The notes under the pieces: generated by a model
Told to the model about the DNA's origin: nothing
Seen by the model: the letters and a program-made list of their open reading frames with translations, nothing else
Databases searched by the model: none
Shown here: piece after piece, positions 47,742 to 56,180 of the stretch
How the letters are laid out: every line of letters begins with the position of its first letter
How positions within the stretch are numbered: the first letter of the stretch is position 1
Translations under genes and position numbers: made by a program
Source: a virus
IMG/VR virus record: IMGVR_UViG_3300047311_000323
Location: 124,001-188,000 of that record
Strand: one strand, 5' to 3'
DNA: 64,000 nt

Positions 47742-48494
47742 TTAAACTCCTTGAATAGAAACGTTATGAAATGGAACTCGATCAATAAGATGAGTGCCAG
47801 AATTGATAATGTTTTGAACAAACTCGGGCCGTACATACTTGTAGCGGCCTAGCACTTGCTTCTCATCTTCGTGCTTGATATACAAGCCCTCTGCCAGATC
47901 GGATCTGTCGCATTGGCTAAGAAGCTCCTTCAGCTCAAGACCTTCCTTCTCGGACTTATTCCATAGCACTTCGGCCCAATGCTCCGACTGATACATAGAC
48001 CTTTTCACTAAACCAGTTAGCTGGCTTAGCTTGGTAGGTTTGAATGCAGCCAAAACAGGAACCGAGCGAATGAAATCTCGCCCAGATAGAAGGCTAGTTC
48101 TAGCAAATGTAGAAAGCCAAATCTCGTTCTTACGATCATAGATATCTGACTCAAAGAAGTAAGTTGGTAACCGATCATAGAAAATGTGATGCTTATGCAG
48201 CATCCACTCTCCAAAGAGAACGTACCTATCCTCTAAGAGGTCGAACAGATCATCTTCATAGGTATCTACCCATGCATGAAGTCTGTGAAATTCTTTAGCA
48301 GTCGCAGGAGTTCCGCGATGCCAGAGTTGTGGTTGAAGCTGGCCGTCAAAGAAGATGGACACGCCAGTGCCGTCCAGCTTCTCTTCCACCGTGAGAAATT
48401 CACCAGCCAATTTAGGAAATTGTATGACCTCGGGGTCCTTAGTGGAGGACAGCCCGGAGGTTTCAATGTGTAGCGTTCGGGGCAGCTTGATCAT
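47742..48494 (-). CDS. RNA ligase (Rnl2/DRB0094-like)
   Basis: 250 aa. K39 in VEEKLDGTGVSIFF is motif I; FGEWMLHKH and AEGLYIKHED are motifs III/IIIa and IV. The third RNA ligase; its N-terminal end LHIETS resembles a family of small RNA ligases in phages. Together with the others it suggests several kinds of RNA-end joining. Confidence 0.85.
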   Translation of the reverse strand: MIKLPRTLHIETSGLSSTKDPEVIQFPKLAGEFLTVEEKLDGTGVSIFFDGQLQPQLWHRGTPATAKEFHRLHAWVDTYEDDLFDLLEDRYVLFGEWMLHKHHIFYDRLPTYFFESDIYDRKNEIWLSTFARTSLLSGRDFIRSVPVLAAFKPTKLSQLTGLVKRSMYQSEHWAEVLWNKSEKEGLELKELLSQCDRSDLAEGLYIKHEDEKQVLGRYKYVRPEFVQNIINSGTHLIDRVPFHNVSIQGV

Positions 48495-48546
48495 ACCTAT
48501 ACTTTAATTCTGACAAATAGGGCGTCAAGGTGGGCGGGAGAAAAAC

Positions 48547-49083
48547 TTATCTTTTCAGCTTAGCGAGCTTCTCTTCAAGGGCCTGAATCTCTTGTTGATG
48601 AACCCACTCATCATATTTCTGCTTCTCAACAAGATAGGCTTGATAGTTCTTCTCATATCGCTCTTGAGCTGCCTTGAACCCTTCTGGGTCGGCCTCGAAA
48701 GTTTTACTGTATGAGAAGGTTATCTCTTGCCCATAGATACCCATATCTCCAGTATCAAGGCTCAAAGACACCTTTACATCCGAAGGTTTTACACCTTCGG
48801 GCAACATATCTAGAATAGATTGAAGAGTCACCTGTGATAGCTTGGGATGATTACCTCTAGTATCTTTTTCATCTAGGGCGTCTTCGCAGTCACAATCTTG
48901 TAACTCGCCATCTTTATAACCAAGTTCCTCATCACAATATTCGCAATACTGTCTATCATCATCACGACGATACTTCTCATAGAAACTGTAAATGGTTACA
49001 TCTTCAGTTCTTGCTAGATAGTTCCGCTCCCAAGGCCGACTGTAATCCTTGCGAAACATATTGTTGATGAATGGCTCTTTCAT
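48547..49083 (-). CDS. Hypothetical protein with Cys-rich centre
   Basis: 178 aa, not recognised. A Cys cluster CEYCDEELG..DCDCED near residues 47-65 may bind zinc; the C-terminus is a coiled coil (AAQERYEKNYQAYLVEKQKYDEW...EEKLAKLKR). Overlaps the upstream gene by ATGA. Confidence 0.6.
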   Translation of the reverse strand: MKEPFINNMFRKDYSRPWERNYLARTEDVTIYSFYEKYRRDDDRQYCEYCDEELGYKDGELQDCDCEDALDEKDTRGNHPKLSQVTLQSILDMLPEGVKPSDVKVSLSLDTGDMGIYGQEITFSYSKTFEADPEGFKAAQERYEKNYQAYLVEKQKYDEWVHQQEIQALEEKLAKLKR

Positions 49084-49406
49084 GTACTTTTGTTCTTCAG
49101 TAACTGCTGATACTCTTTATCGTTATAAGCTTCTTCACGCTCTAAGAAAAAAGATTCAGTGAATGTTTCTTGCGCTTTACCATCTATATTAGAGATAGTA
49201 AACAACTCCATCTTCACATAAGACTCATCCTCAGATAAGGTGGCTCGGTAAACATCGACGCATTCGCCGGCATCCAACTCTGCCACCTTATCTTTGATGC
49301 CTTTAGTCTTGGGCCTTTTACTGTGAACCTCAAACTGTGGAATGTAGGTATAGTTACCATCATCTTTAGGATAGTTCCTAGTAAACAGGATGTATACCTT
49401 ACTCAT
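49080..49406 (-). CDS. Hypothetical protein
   Basis: 108 aa from the ATG at 49406, just after the kinase-phosphatase stop. Strand-rich (KVYILFTRNYPKDDGNYTYIP), not recognised. Longer in-frame extensions would lie within the kinase gene. Overlaps the downstream gene by 4 nt. Confidence 0.58.
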   Translation of the reverse strand: MSKVYILFTRNYPKDDGNYTYIPQFEVHSKRPKTKGIKDKVAELDAGECVDVYRATLSEDESYVKMELFTISNIDGKAQETFTESFFLEREEAYNDKEYQQLLKNKST

Positions 49407-49407
49407 C

Positions 49408-50370
49408 TCAGAAATCTCCGGGGGCGACTTGGAAGCAAACCAATCCCTTTGCACGCCAGAATTCCACAACTTGGTTGCGGTCATCTAGTACACAGAGGAC
49501 GTTGTACTTACCTTCAATCTCGTTCTGATAGATTTCTTCCTTGATGATGGAGTCCTTTCGGAAGTCATCAGTCTTACGCATAAAGAGCTGATACTGAATT
49601 GGGTTGGCCGGGCCAATAGACAATACAGAACCAACCAAACAATACTTCTCGATGAACCTAATGGTTTCCGGTCGGTACTTGTCTTCACGCCCAGAACAGA
49701 AGATGATCTGACGACCAGCCTTGTAATGAGCTAGAATGGTCTGAATAACTGGCCAGTTCGGCAAGTCCTTGACATCACAGTTAGAAGCGTCGTAAGGGCT
49801 TCGGCCATGAATCAAAGCTAGCGTACCGTCCAAGTCACAGAGGACAGCCTCTGACAAACCTGCAATGTACGGAGGCGCCTCTACAGCTTGGTTGTTACCC
49901 CTCTGCTCCTTGTAGATTTCTACACGAGGCTTGAAGAACTTGAACTGCTTTCCGCCAGACTCCTTGAACCACTTCTTCATCACGTCATCGGGTACACGAG
50001 CAGCGCCTTCACGCTTAGCGTTGCGCTCCATAGCTTCGTCCAACTCAATGTAGAAAGCCTTCTCGAAGACCTGGATATCTGCGTTGACTGACTTAGCAAT
50101 CTTGCAGACATCATCGAAGTGACGACGGTTGATGTTCAAGTTGTCGATGATGACATTCTTCCCGCGCTTCAATGCATCTCGGATAAGATAGTTGCGGGCA
50201 TCCGTAACCATCTTCTCGTAGTCTGCACTCCACACGCTACCATTCATCATGGCACGAAGATCATCATTATTTACTCTAACCCAGTTAGATGGGTCCTTGG
50301 CCACTACCTGCTTGGCGTAAGTTGACTTACCCGAACCAGGAATACCGACCAACATTTCTACCTTAATCAT
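49408..50370 (-). CDS. pseT: T4 PNK-like polynucleotide kinase 3'-phosphatase
   Basis: 320 aa. N-terminal P-loop kinase GIPGSGKST (9-17) with NNDD and DNLNINRR segments; C-terminal HAD phosphatase DLDGTL (179-184) with SGR and DDRNQVVEFWR. This is the domain order of T4 Pnk, which heals 5'-OH and 3'-phosphate ends so that RNA ligase 1 can seal them. Overlaps the second kinase-phosphatase gene by ATGA. Confidence 0.93.
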   Translation of the reverse strand: MIKVEMLVGIPGSGKSTYAKQVVAKDPSNWVRVNNDDLRAMMNGSVWSADYEKMVTDARNYLIRDALKRGKNVIIDNLNINRRHFDDVCKIAKSVNADIQVFEKAFYIELDEAMERNAKREGAARVPDDVMKKWFKESGGKQFKFFKPRVEIYKEQRGNNQAVEAPPYIAGLSEAVLCDLDGTLALIHGRSPYDASNCDVKDLPNWPVIQTILAHYKAGRQIIFCSGREDKYRPETIRFIEKYCLVGSVLSIGPANPIQYQLFMRKTDDFRKDSIIKEEIYQNEIEGKYNVLCVLDDRNQVVEFWRAKGLVCFQVAPGDF

Positions 50371-51302
50371 TTGAAAAACTCCGCGTGATCTACATATTGA
50401 ATTCCGGCCCTCTTAGCGAAGGTCTCGTCCGTAGTCATATCTCCAACGAAGATACATTCTTTACGGTTTAGTTTATGTTTCAGCATGAACTCTACGAAAA
50501 CTCCGGGCATTGGCTTCCTGCAATAACAGGAGAGTGGTGCTGACTGGTGAGGGCAGAATCGATATTCAATATCAATCCCAAGCTGCTGATTCGTATAGTC
50601 AAACAGCTCAATGGCCGTCTGCTCAGTCAACTCGCCTTTATGAATGCCACTCTGGTTAGAAAGCCCCAACAGAATGTATCCTTTGTCTTTGTAAGCTTGG
50701 AGCACCTTGGCTCGACCAGGTTTAATCTCAATCTGATCCTTGGATACCGGGAACTTCTCGTTACCACCAATGCATTCACGCAAGGTTCCATCGTAGTCTA
50801 CGATGATTGCCTTATTGGTGAACTCTGGGTTATCCAGACGAACGAACTTCTGAACCTCCACCTTGGAGAAGCCTTCTTCAACGGCTGGCTTCTGAAACTC
50901 CTTCTTGTACTTGAACAAGACGGTGGGAGGAAAGATATTGGTGTGCTTGGCAGCTTTGATGGCTTCCGGGGTCGGAAACTTGCCAATCAACCCAATAGCT
51001 CGCTGTACCACATTGAACTGTGCCTCTTCGATAGTGGTGCCCATCAGTGTACAGCTAACGTCAGCATTGTACTGCTTAGCTAAGTCTATGAAGGGCTTAC
51101 GCACCTCAATAGTAGGGAAGGTATTGTCAAGAACGACATCCTTACCATCCTTGAGCAATGCCTCCAACTTAGGCAGAAGTCCGACAATGGTACCACCCTC
51201 GGTATCCCTATTCAGGGAAACGGCACCTTTCTTAATCAGGTCTTTAGTAACCGTACTCTTACCCGATGCTGGGTAGCCCACAACCATCTTAACTGCTGAC
51301 AT
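50367..51302 (-). CDS. Second kinase/HAD-phosphatase fusion
   Basis: 311 aa. P-loop GYPASGKST (9-17) plus LDNTFPTIEVRKP; C-terminal HAD of the HisB/GmhB/PNKP phosphatase type, DYDGTLREC (169-177), LSNQSGIHKG, CPHQ...CYCRKPMPG, FVGDMTTDE. The zinc-like CPH...CxC loop is that of GmhB/HisB. Probably a second end-healing enzyme with other substrate preference. Confidence 0.85.
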   Translation of the reverse strand: MSAVKMVVGYPASGKSTVTKDLIKKGAVSLNRDTEGGTIVGLLPKLEALLKDGKDVVLDNTFPTIEVRKPFIDLAKQYNADVSCTLMGTTIEEAQFNVVQRAIGLIGKFPTPEAIKAAKHTNIFPPTVLFKYKKEFQKPAVEEGFSKVEVQKFVRLDNPEFTNKAIIVDYDGTLRECIGGNEKFPVSKDQIEIKPGRAKVLQAYKDKGYILLGLSNQSGIHKGELTEQTAIELFDYTNQQLGIDIEYRFCPHQSAPLSCYCRKPMPGVFVEFMLKHKLNRKECIFVGDMTTDETFAKRAGIQYVDHAEFFK

Positions 51303-51661
51303 TATAACTTACCTATTTCCTTTTCCAATTCAACTTCAGCTTGTTCCAATTCCGCATTAGATGCTTCCACCTGAACTCGTGTGGCCTCAAGATCAGCCAC
51401 ACGAGTTTTGTTCTTGGCAATTTGCATAGCCGCCTCCTTCTCAATACGAGAGAAGGTAATCTCATTGACTTTAGTAAAAGACCAAATGAATGTCCAATAG
51501 AAAGGCCAAAGGACAGATGCAGCTATTCTTTTATCACTGTCATCCATACTGCCATAATGGAACACTTCGCTGGGCCAGCGATACTTGGCATAACCATGCG
51601 TTGCCCCAGCACCCACTATGTAAAGAATGACACCTAATAGAATACCAAGAAAGATGAACAT
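51302..51661 (-). CDS. Membrane protein with C-terminal coiled coil
   Basis: 119 aa. One or two N-terminal membrane spans (FIFLGILLGVILYIVGAGATHG, VLWPFYWTFIWSF) followed by a coiled coil (VADLEATRVQVEASNAELEQAEVELEKEI). Located directly downstream of the SPFH gene, suggesting a membrane partner. Confidence 0.68.
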   Translation of the reverse strand: MFIFLGILLGVILYIVGAGATHGYAKYRWPSEVFHYGSMDDSDKRIAASVLWPFYWTFIWSFTKVNEITFSRIEKEAAMQIAKNKTRVADLEATRVQVEASNAELEQAEVELEKEIGKL

Positions 51662-51669
51662 TACCTAAC

Positions 51670-52893
51670 TCACTTATTCAATTCCCGAAGCGCCCTAACA
51701 GCGACGGCATCCATTGCCGTTGAGGTGGGAGAGCTTGACGAACCCATACTGATGCTAGGCACCTGGGGTTGTGCACCATAAGCAGCCGCCCAAGCCTTTT
51801 GGATCTCAACCGTAGCTTCGATCTTCTTGGCCTGATAGTTGTCGGACTGCATTGCCAATCTCTTGGCATCTGCTTCAGCCTTAGCTGTAGTCACAGTCTC
51901 TTGTGCGCTCAATCTAGCGGTATCAAGAGATAGCGCAGCAACTTCCTTGTTCTTGGTAGCCTGAGTTACAGCAACAGCCTTCTCTTGCTCAGCAACCGTT
52001 ACAGCGGTAGCCTTCTGAACTTCCTGGTCCCACTTGGCCTTAGCTGCGGCAGCCTTACCTTGCAACTCAACAGTAATAGCATCCTGCTCAGCCTTCTTGC
52101 TGTTTACGATGGCCTGTTGAACTGCGTTGATAGCTTCCTGCTGCTGCTTGATCTGTGCCTCTACGACAGTATCATACTCAATGCTGTTGACGGTGATGTT
52201 GTTAGCGCTCATTCCAAATCTCTGGATGGGCGACTCTTCTTCACGAAGCACGCCGTTAGGTGACTTGAGGTCAATCTTGGGGCGAACAATATCAACAGTC
52301 TTCTCTTGCTGAGTCAGCGGGTCAGTCGTCTTGACCTGCTCGTGCTCAGTACGATAGACACCATAGACAATCTGGTCAGTGATGTAGTTGATGAGGTCAG
52401 CACGCTTTTCAGCATAGGACTCTCGGCTGCTCATCAAAGGGCCGCTCATGTACACGCCCTTGTTCACTACCTGCTGGATCAACTCATGGTCGATGGCCTT
52501 CATGGAGTGAAAAGTCTTATGAACTTCCAACATCTTGTTGGGGTCTAGTGGGAGTGTGTAACGAAGGGAGCCGGAGATGTTACCGTGACCACCATCGTTG
52601 AACCTCACCTTGATAGCATCGTCAGTCTTCTTGCCTTCATCTTCTCGGGCAGAGAACCAGAACTGAGCGCTTCGCTTATAGCGGGTGATAGTGCCGAAGT
52701 TCTGCCAATGGACACCTGGAGTGTTCCACACATGCAACTCGCCACCAACCAAGTCTTGCTTTACTACAATCTCATCGGCATCTACTGTGGTTACCATATT
52801 GGCAATCAATATGATACCTACAATCAATACGCCAATACCAAGTCCAATCTTGACAAGCAATTTGAACATAGTACCTTCATTTTTCAAACTCAT
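51670..52893 (-). CDS. SPFH/band-7 (prohibitin/stomatin-like) membrane protein
   Basis: 407 aa. A single N-terminal span (LGIGVLIVGIILIANMV) precedes a prohibitin-homology domain (VDADEIVVKQDLVGGELHVW..PGVHW, AIKVRFNDGGHGNISGSLRYTL) and a long Ala/Lys/Gln-rich coiled coil (about residues 240-360). SPFH proteins build large membrane rings and domains and influence proteases and membrane stability. A second ATG at 52869 is also well placed; the AGGAG before 52893 favours the longer form. Confidence 0.85.
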   Translation of the reverse strand: MSLKNEGTMFKLLVKIGLGIGVLIVGIILIANMVTTVDADEIVVKQDLVGGELHVWNTPGVHWQNFGTITRYKRSAQFWFSAREDEGKKTDDAIKVRFNDGGHGNISGSLRYTLPLDPNKMLEVHKTFHSMKAIDHELIQQVVNKGVYMSGPLMSSRESYAEKRADLINYITDQIVYGVYRTEHEQVKTTDPLTQQEKTVDIVRPKIDLKSPNGVLREEESPIQRFGMSANNITVNSIEYDTVVEAQIKQQQEAINAVQQAIVNSKKAEQDAITVELQGKAAAAKAKWDQEVQKATAVTVAEQEKAVAVTQATKNKEVAALSLDTARLSAQETVTTAKAEADAKRLAMQSDNYQAKKIEATVEIQKAWAAAYGAQPQVPSISMGSSSSPTSTAMDAVAVRALRELNK

Positions 52894-53167
52894 TTATACG
52901 TCTCCTATTAATCTGTTGTTGAAATTTTTCATCCTCTTCATCGTCTTGAAGAGTTTCTTCTATCATTGTATTGTAGAGCTTGCTTCGCTCTTTTTCTAAA
53001 CGAGCGGCCTCAACTTCAAGGCGTGCATGTTCAAGTCTTTCTTTTGCTTCAGCTAATGGGTTCCTCTTTTTAGGAACCACAGCTCGCACCAACTTGACTA
53101 GTGGTATTCCAATCAAGAATACACTACTGATCAGTAATGCTACCAGTAACAATTGTTCAAGCCACAT
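52877..53167 (-). CDS. Membrane protein with charged coiled coil
   Basis: 96 aa from the ATG at 53167 (GAGGAA upstream). N-terminal span LEQLLLVALLISSVFLIGIPLV, then a basic then acidic coiled coil (AEAKERLEHARLEVEAARLEKERS). Sits before the SPFH gene, overlapping it by 17 nt; similar layout to the proteins at 51.3 and 57.1 kb. Confidence 0.68.
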   Translation of the reverse strand: MWLEQLLLVALLISSVFLIGIPLVKLVRAVVPKKRNPLAEAKERLEHARLEVEAARLEKERSKLYNTMIEETLQDDEEDEKFQQQINRRRINEFEK

Positions 53168-53174
53168 TGTTTCC

Positions 53175-53411
53175 TCAATCCGAATAGGTGACCGGAAAAT
53201 CCGTGACAACACCTTCTGTAATCAATTCCCAATCATCGGCTGATAAATCTTGTAAACTAAGGGATAATGAAAACTCACCTTTAGTGCAAGAGTTACTGAA
53301 ACTTCCCATAATACGATCATGAGATTCGTAAATATAGTCAACAGATTTCCAGGCGAGCCTTCTAACTCGATAGCCATGCCTCATATAGCCGGCAGCAGTA
53401 TGAATGTCCAT
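53175..53411 (-). CDS. DUF2829-family protein (Tad2-like anti-Thoeris candidate)
   Basis: 78 aa from the ATG at 53411, where the family begins: MDIHTAAGYMRHGYRVRRLAW (A.....G..V.R..W) and SLQDLSADDWELI at the C-terminus (D..A.DWE). DUF2829 includes Tad2, which sequesters the Thoeris NAD-derived signal; not every member does. The ATG at 53444 would add 11 residues encoded by the thioredoxin terminator hairpin and follows a CTAAATATC element. Confidence 0.7.
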   Translation of the reverse strand: MDIHTAAGYMRHGYRVRRLAWKSVDYIYESHDRIMGSFSNSCTKGEFSLSLSLQDLSADDWELITEGVVTDFPVTYSD

Positions 53412-53417
53412 AAAAGT

Positions 53418-53438
53418 AAAAAGCCAGCAAACGCCGGC
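53418..53438 (-). terminator. Rho-independent terminator after thioredoxin
   Basis: GCCGGC-GTTT-GCTGGC followed by TTTTT on the minus strand, about 38 nt after the thioredoxin stop. Confidence 0.75.
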
Positions 53439-53475
53439 CCTCATGCTAGATATTTAGTTGTATCTTGATGGCGAA

Positions 53476-53802
53476 TTATTCGCCGGTCTTAGTCATTACG
53501 AAGTTGCTAATTTCAGCCAAAGAAGTCAATCCAACTTTATATCCAATAGATTTACCATCATTGAAGAGCATCAATGTAGGAACTCCACGAATACCTAGCT
53601 TAGAAGCTACGGCTGGAGCATCATCGATATCTACTTTGCAAACTTTCACGTTAACGTTGTCAGTTGCAAACTTTTCAACGATTGGTAGTTGTCTTTGGCA
53701 AGGTCCACACCAAGTGGCTCCAAAATCAACTAGAACTGGGACTTCCGATTGGAGAACTTCCGCTTCGAAATTATTATCATCTACATGCACAATATTACTC
53801 AT
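53476..53802 (-). CDS. trxA: Thioredoxin
   Basis: 108 aa, standard length. Active site WCGPC at residues 31-35, cis-Pro motif GVPTLMLF and the N-terminal VLVDFGA. Reduces disulphides, e.g. of phage ribonucleotide reductase or assembly proteins. Monocistronic between a sigma70-type promoter and a terminator. Confidence 0.96.
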   Translation of the reverse strand: MSNIVHVDDNNFEAEVLQSEVPVLVDFGATWCGPCQRQLPIVEKFATDNVNVKVCKVDIDDAPAVASKLGIRGVPTLMLFNDGKSIGYKVGLTSLAEISNFVMTKTGE

Positions 53803-53818
53803 TTAGCCTCACTGCGAG

Positions 53819-53846
53819 AACATAAATCCTATAAATTAGGTGTCAA
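53819..53846 (-). promoter_or_regulatory. Sigma70-type promoter of thioredoxin
   Basis: TTGACA at 53846-53841, 16-nt spacer, TATGTT at 53824-53819, starting about 10 nt before the leader with GAGG. Same TTGACACCTA start as the tRNA array promoter. Confidence 0.68.
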
Positions 53847-53856
53847 GGGTGCGTCA

Positions 53857-54963
53857 TCACTTCTTGAACGTAACGTTTTCGCTCAACTTATTGAAGAGGT
53901 CAAAAAATGGCTTACAAGTATATAGTTTATGGACTCTAATCATATCAAAATCGAAAGAGTTATGTAGCCCCATAATCTGTACTTCGGACTCTACTTTACA
54001 TTGCTGGAAAAAGTTACAAAGGTTCTCTAGATATGCAAATCTATTCTTAGATTTGTCTTTAAAGACTCTCTGTTTCGCATAGTAACATGCAGATATTACG
54101 AAGACCAACTTCTCAGTAGGAACTAAGTCATCGTAATTGAGAGACATTTCGCCACGGTCAATTAGCGTATGAACGTGAGGTTCAAACTTGCGATAATGTT
54201 CATACCAAATTTGGAACCTCATCCCCGCTTCACTTCCGACGTAACCGGAGATGATTTGGGTGACCGAGTCTATATCGGACATCTTGAGTTCTTTAGCGCG
54301 CATCAAAGCATCAGATGCCCATGTCCAACTTCTTGGAGATGGTGAAGCGTAAACAGAATCTTCTATCTTACCACAAGCATACTCGGGGTCACTACGCAAA
54401 AATCCTAAGATAAGGTCATGAACGTTGTGTGCCTTGGCCCAATCTACCCACTTCTCAAAGTTAAACTGTAGAATGAACTTGGCGCCACGATCCAAGAGAG
54501 CAGAACTTATCTCGTTGGAGTAGGCGCCTTCATTTGCTAGATTACCAGTGAGTATACAGGAGACAGCGTTGATTGGTGTGCCATTAATCTTCTTGAAGAG
54601 TAGAATCTCTAACAAGGGAGCCGTTACTTCCGGCTGAACCTTATCTACCTCATCAAACAGGATGACACTGTCCGCCTTGTATCCATCTAGTAGTTTGGGT
54701 AGGAAGTAAGGTGACTTGAAGTTGATGACATCACCAGGCGTATTCATGTCAGGATAGCCGGCCAGGTCGGGCCTTTCAATCACGCTCAGGTTGATGTAAT
54801 TGATTTTGAGGCCACACTCTTTGGCAGCTTGGATAGCAATGTCTGTCTTACCAACTCCTCGCCTGCCAAACAGAAATACATTATGTTTTGATTGGATGAA
54901 GAATTTAGTAAGATTGAGAGCTTGCTCCTGATCTAATTCTTGTAAGTTTAAAGCATTCGACAT
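53857..54963 (-). CDS. MoxR-type AAA+ ATPase
   Basis: 368 aa. FLFGRRGVGKTDIA (Walker A, about 31-44), VILFDEVDKVQPEVTAPLLEILL (Walker B) and CILTGNLANEGAYS (sensor), typical of MoxR AAA ATPases. These usually work with a VWA-domain partner to remodel proteins; none is visible within the window. The inverted repeat and GTTATAT element upstream suggest regulated expression. Confidence 0.87.
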   Translation of the reverse strand: MSNALNLQELDQEQALNLTKFFIQSKHNVFLFGRRGVGKTDIAIQAAKECGLKINYINLSVIERPDLAGYPDMNTPGDVINFKSPYFLPKLLDGYKADSVILFDEVDKVQPEVTAPLLEILLFKKINGTPINAVSCILTGNLANEGAYSNEISSALLDRGAKFILQFNFEKWVDWAKAHNVHDLILGFLRSDPEYACGKIEDSVYASPSPRSWTWASDALMRAKELKMSDIDSVTQIISGYVGSEAGMRFQIWYEHYRKFEPHVHTLIDRGEMSLNYDDLVPTEKLVFVISACYYAKQRVFKDKSKNRFAYLENLCNFFQQCKVESEVQIMGLHNSFDFDMIRVHKLYTCKPFFDLFNKLSENVTFKK

Positions 54964-54972
54964 GTTTCCCTT

Positions 54973-55005
54973 GAGATATCACATGACTATATAACATGAT
55001 ATCTC
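54973..55005. promoter_or_regulatory. Inverted repeat around a GTTATAT promoter
   Basis: GAGATATCA (54973-54981) and TGATATCTC (54997-55005) form a perfect 9-bp inverted repeat with a 15-nt spacer containing GTTATAT (minus, 54995-54989). The layout fits an operator flanking the promoter of the MoxR-like gene; an AAGGG site lies before the ATG at 54963. Confidence 0.5.
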
Positions 55006-55939
55006 ACATAAAAGGAACCAGGTGCTTTACCTCTGGGGAATTCTTGTAAAGGGAGAAAAACTTATCAATCAATTCCTGATCTTTAGATTTGACGATACTC
55101 CGCAATAACTCTTTCTTATTCTTGTTGGAGCCCAATGTTAATAGATAATCCCACCTACCCTCTTGCTCCGCCCGATGATACAGGCGAGCAATAGTCCCAG
55201 GGATGTCGTTAATGTGAACTTCTATAAACTGAGTTAGAGAATAGCAAGATTCTAATTGCTCAATTGAAATTGGTGTATTTCGTAATGCAGTAGCAAACTT
55301 ATCTTGGTCGCCGTTTTTACGAAGGGAATCAGTTAGAAAATTGCGGGTATCAGATTTAGTCCAATCCAATACTTTAGCGTACCAGAGATTGCCAAGCTCT
55401 AACGCTCGCACTATCAGGAGCACTTGATCTTTTTGTGGTAGCTTCTCTACTAAAACTAGATTGCGGAAACTTCGGTACTCTCCAGCATCCAGCATTTTCA
55501 GAAGAAGAGTATACTTATCCATCCCAATAGATGGGACAATCTTATCAATCAATTCAATCCAGGTATCTGGATTGGCATACTCGCTAAAGTGAGCAATCAA
55601 GTCTGCTAGAATATGATTCTCAGTTCGTATGTCATGCCGATTCATAAAGATGAATTGGTCAACGCCTTCAGACTTGAGTAGCATATGAGATACTACCTGT
55701 CTATTAAGCGTCTTGCTAAGATACTTGGTCTGCTCATTCTTCTCCAAGTGATAAGCCATATTCAATAGCTTCTCAGGATGAATGTTACCTTGTATCCGGC
55801 GAGAGACGTAGCTTTGAAATAACGGATGATAGACGTTATCATTCTTTAGAAAGTCACACAGTGCGTCTAATTGCTTCTTAGATGCAGTTGGCTCCTCTAA
55901 TTTCCGAAGGACAACCTCAAACTTTGACTTCTTGAACAT
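55004..55939 (-). CDS. Alpha-solenoid-like protein, paralogue A
   Basis: 311 aa, all-helical, not recognised. Ends NSPEVKHLVPFM, matching the end of the protein at 59.2-60.2 kb (FPELKTLIPFV), so the two are probable paralogues. Located next to the MoxR-like ATPase gene, whose promoter lies at its 3' end. Helical repeats similar in style to the 45.1-45.8 kb protein. Confidence 0.65.
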   Translation of the reverse strand: MFKKSKFEVVLRKLEEPTASKKQLDALCDFLKNDNVYHPLFQSYVSRRIQGNIHPEKLLNMAYHLEKNEQTKYLSKTLNRQVVSHMLLKSEGVDQFIFMNRHDIRTENHILADLIAHFSEYANPDTWIELIDKIVPSIGMDKYTLLLKMLDAGEYRSFRNLVLVEKLPQKDQVLLIVRALELGNLWYAKVLDWTKSDTRNFLTDSLRKNGDQDKFATALRNTPISIEQLESCYSLTQFIEVHINDIPGTIARLYHRAEQEGRWDYLLTLGSNKNKKELLRSIVKSKDQELIDKFFSLYKNSPEVKHLVPFM

Positions 55940-55942
55940 GAC

Positions 55943-56167
55943 TCAATTGTACTGGACTTTCCGATCCTTCAACTCATTGAGGAACTGTGGGATAAAGAAA
56001 GCGGAATCAAAAACTTGAATAGCCACCTCAGCCTGCTCGTTTCCCTCTTCAATAGCTTGTTTCTTGAAAGCTTCCACTTCCATATTAGCCATTTCAGCGG
56101 AGATAGTCTGTGAAACCAAATGCCATTTGTTCTTTGGCTTGCTCTTCAGATAGATTCCGTGAATCAT
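55943..56167 (-). CDS. Small hypothetical protein
   Basis: 74 aa from the ATG at 56167 (AAAGGA upstream); a longer frame would overlap the A-type carrier gene. Predicted mixed helix/strand (KKQAIEEGNEQAEVAIQVFDS). Not recognised. Confidence 0.6.
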   Translation of the reverse strand: MIHGIYLKSKPKNKWHLVSQTISAEMANMEVEAFKKQAIEEGNEQAEVAIQVFDSAFFIPQFLNELKDRKVQYN

Positions 56168-56180
56168 GTTTATTCCTTTG

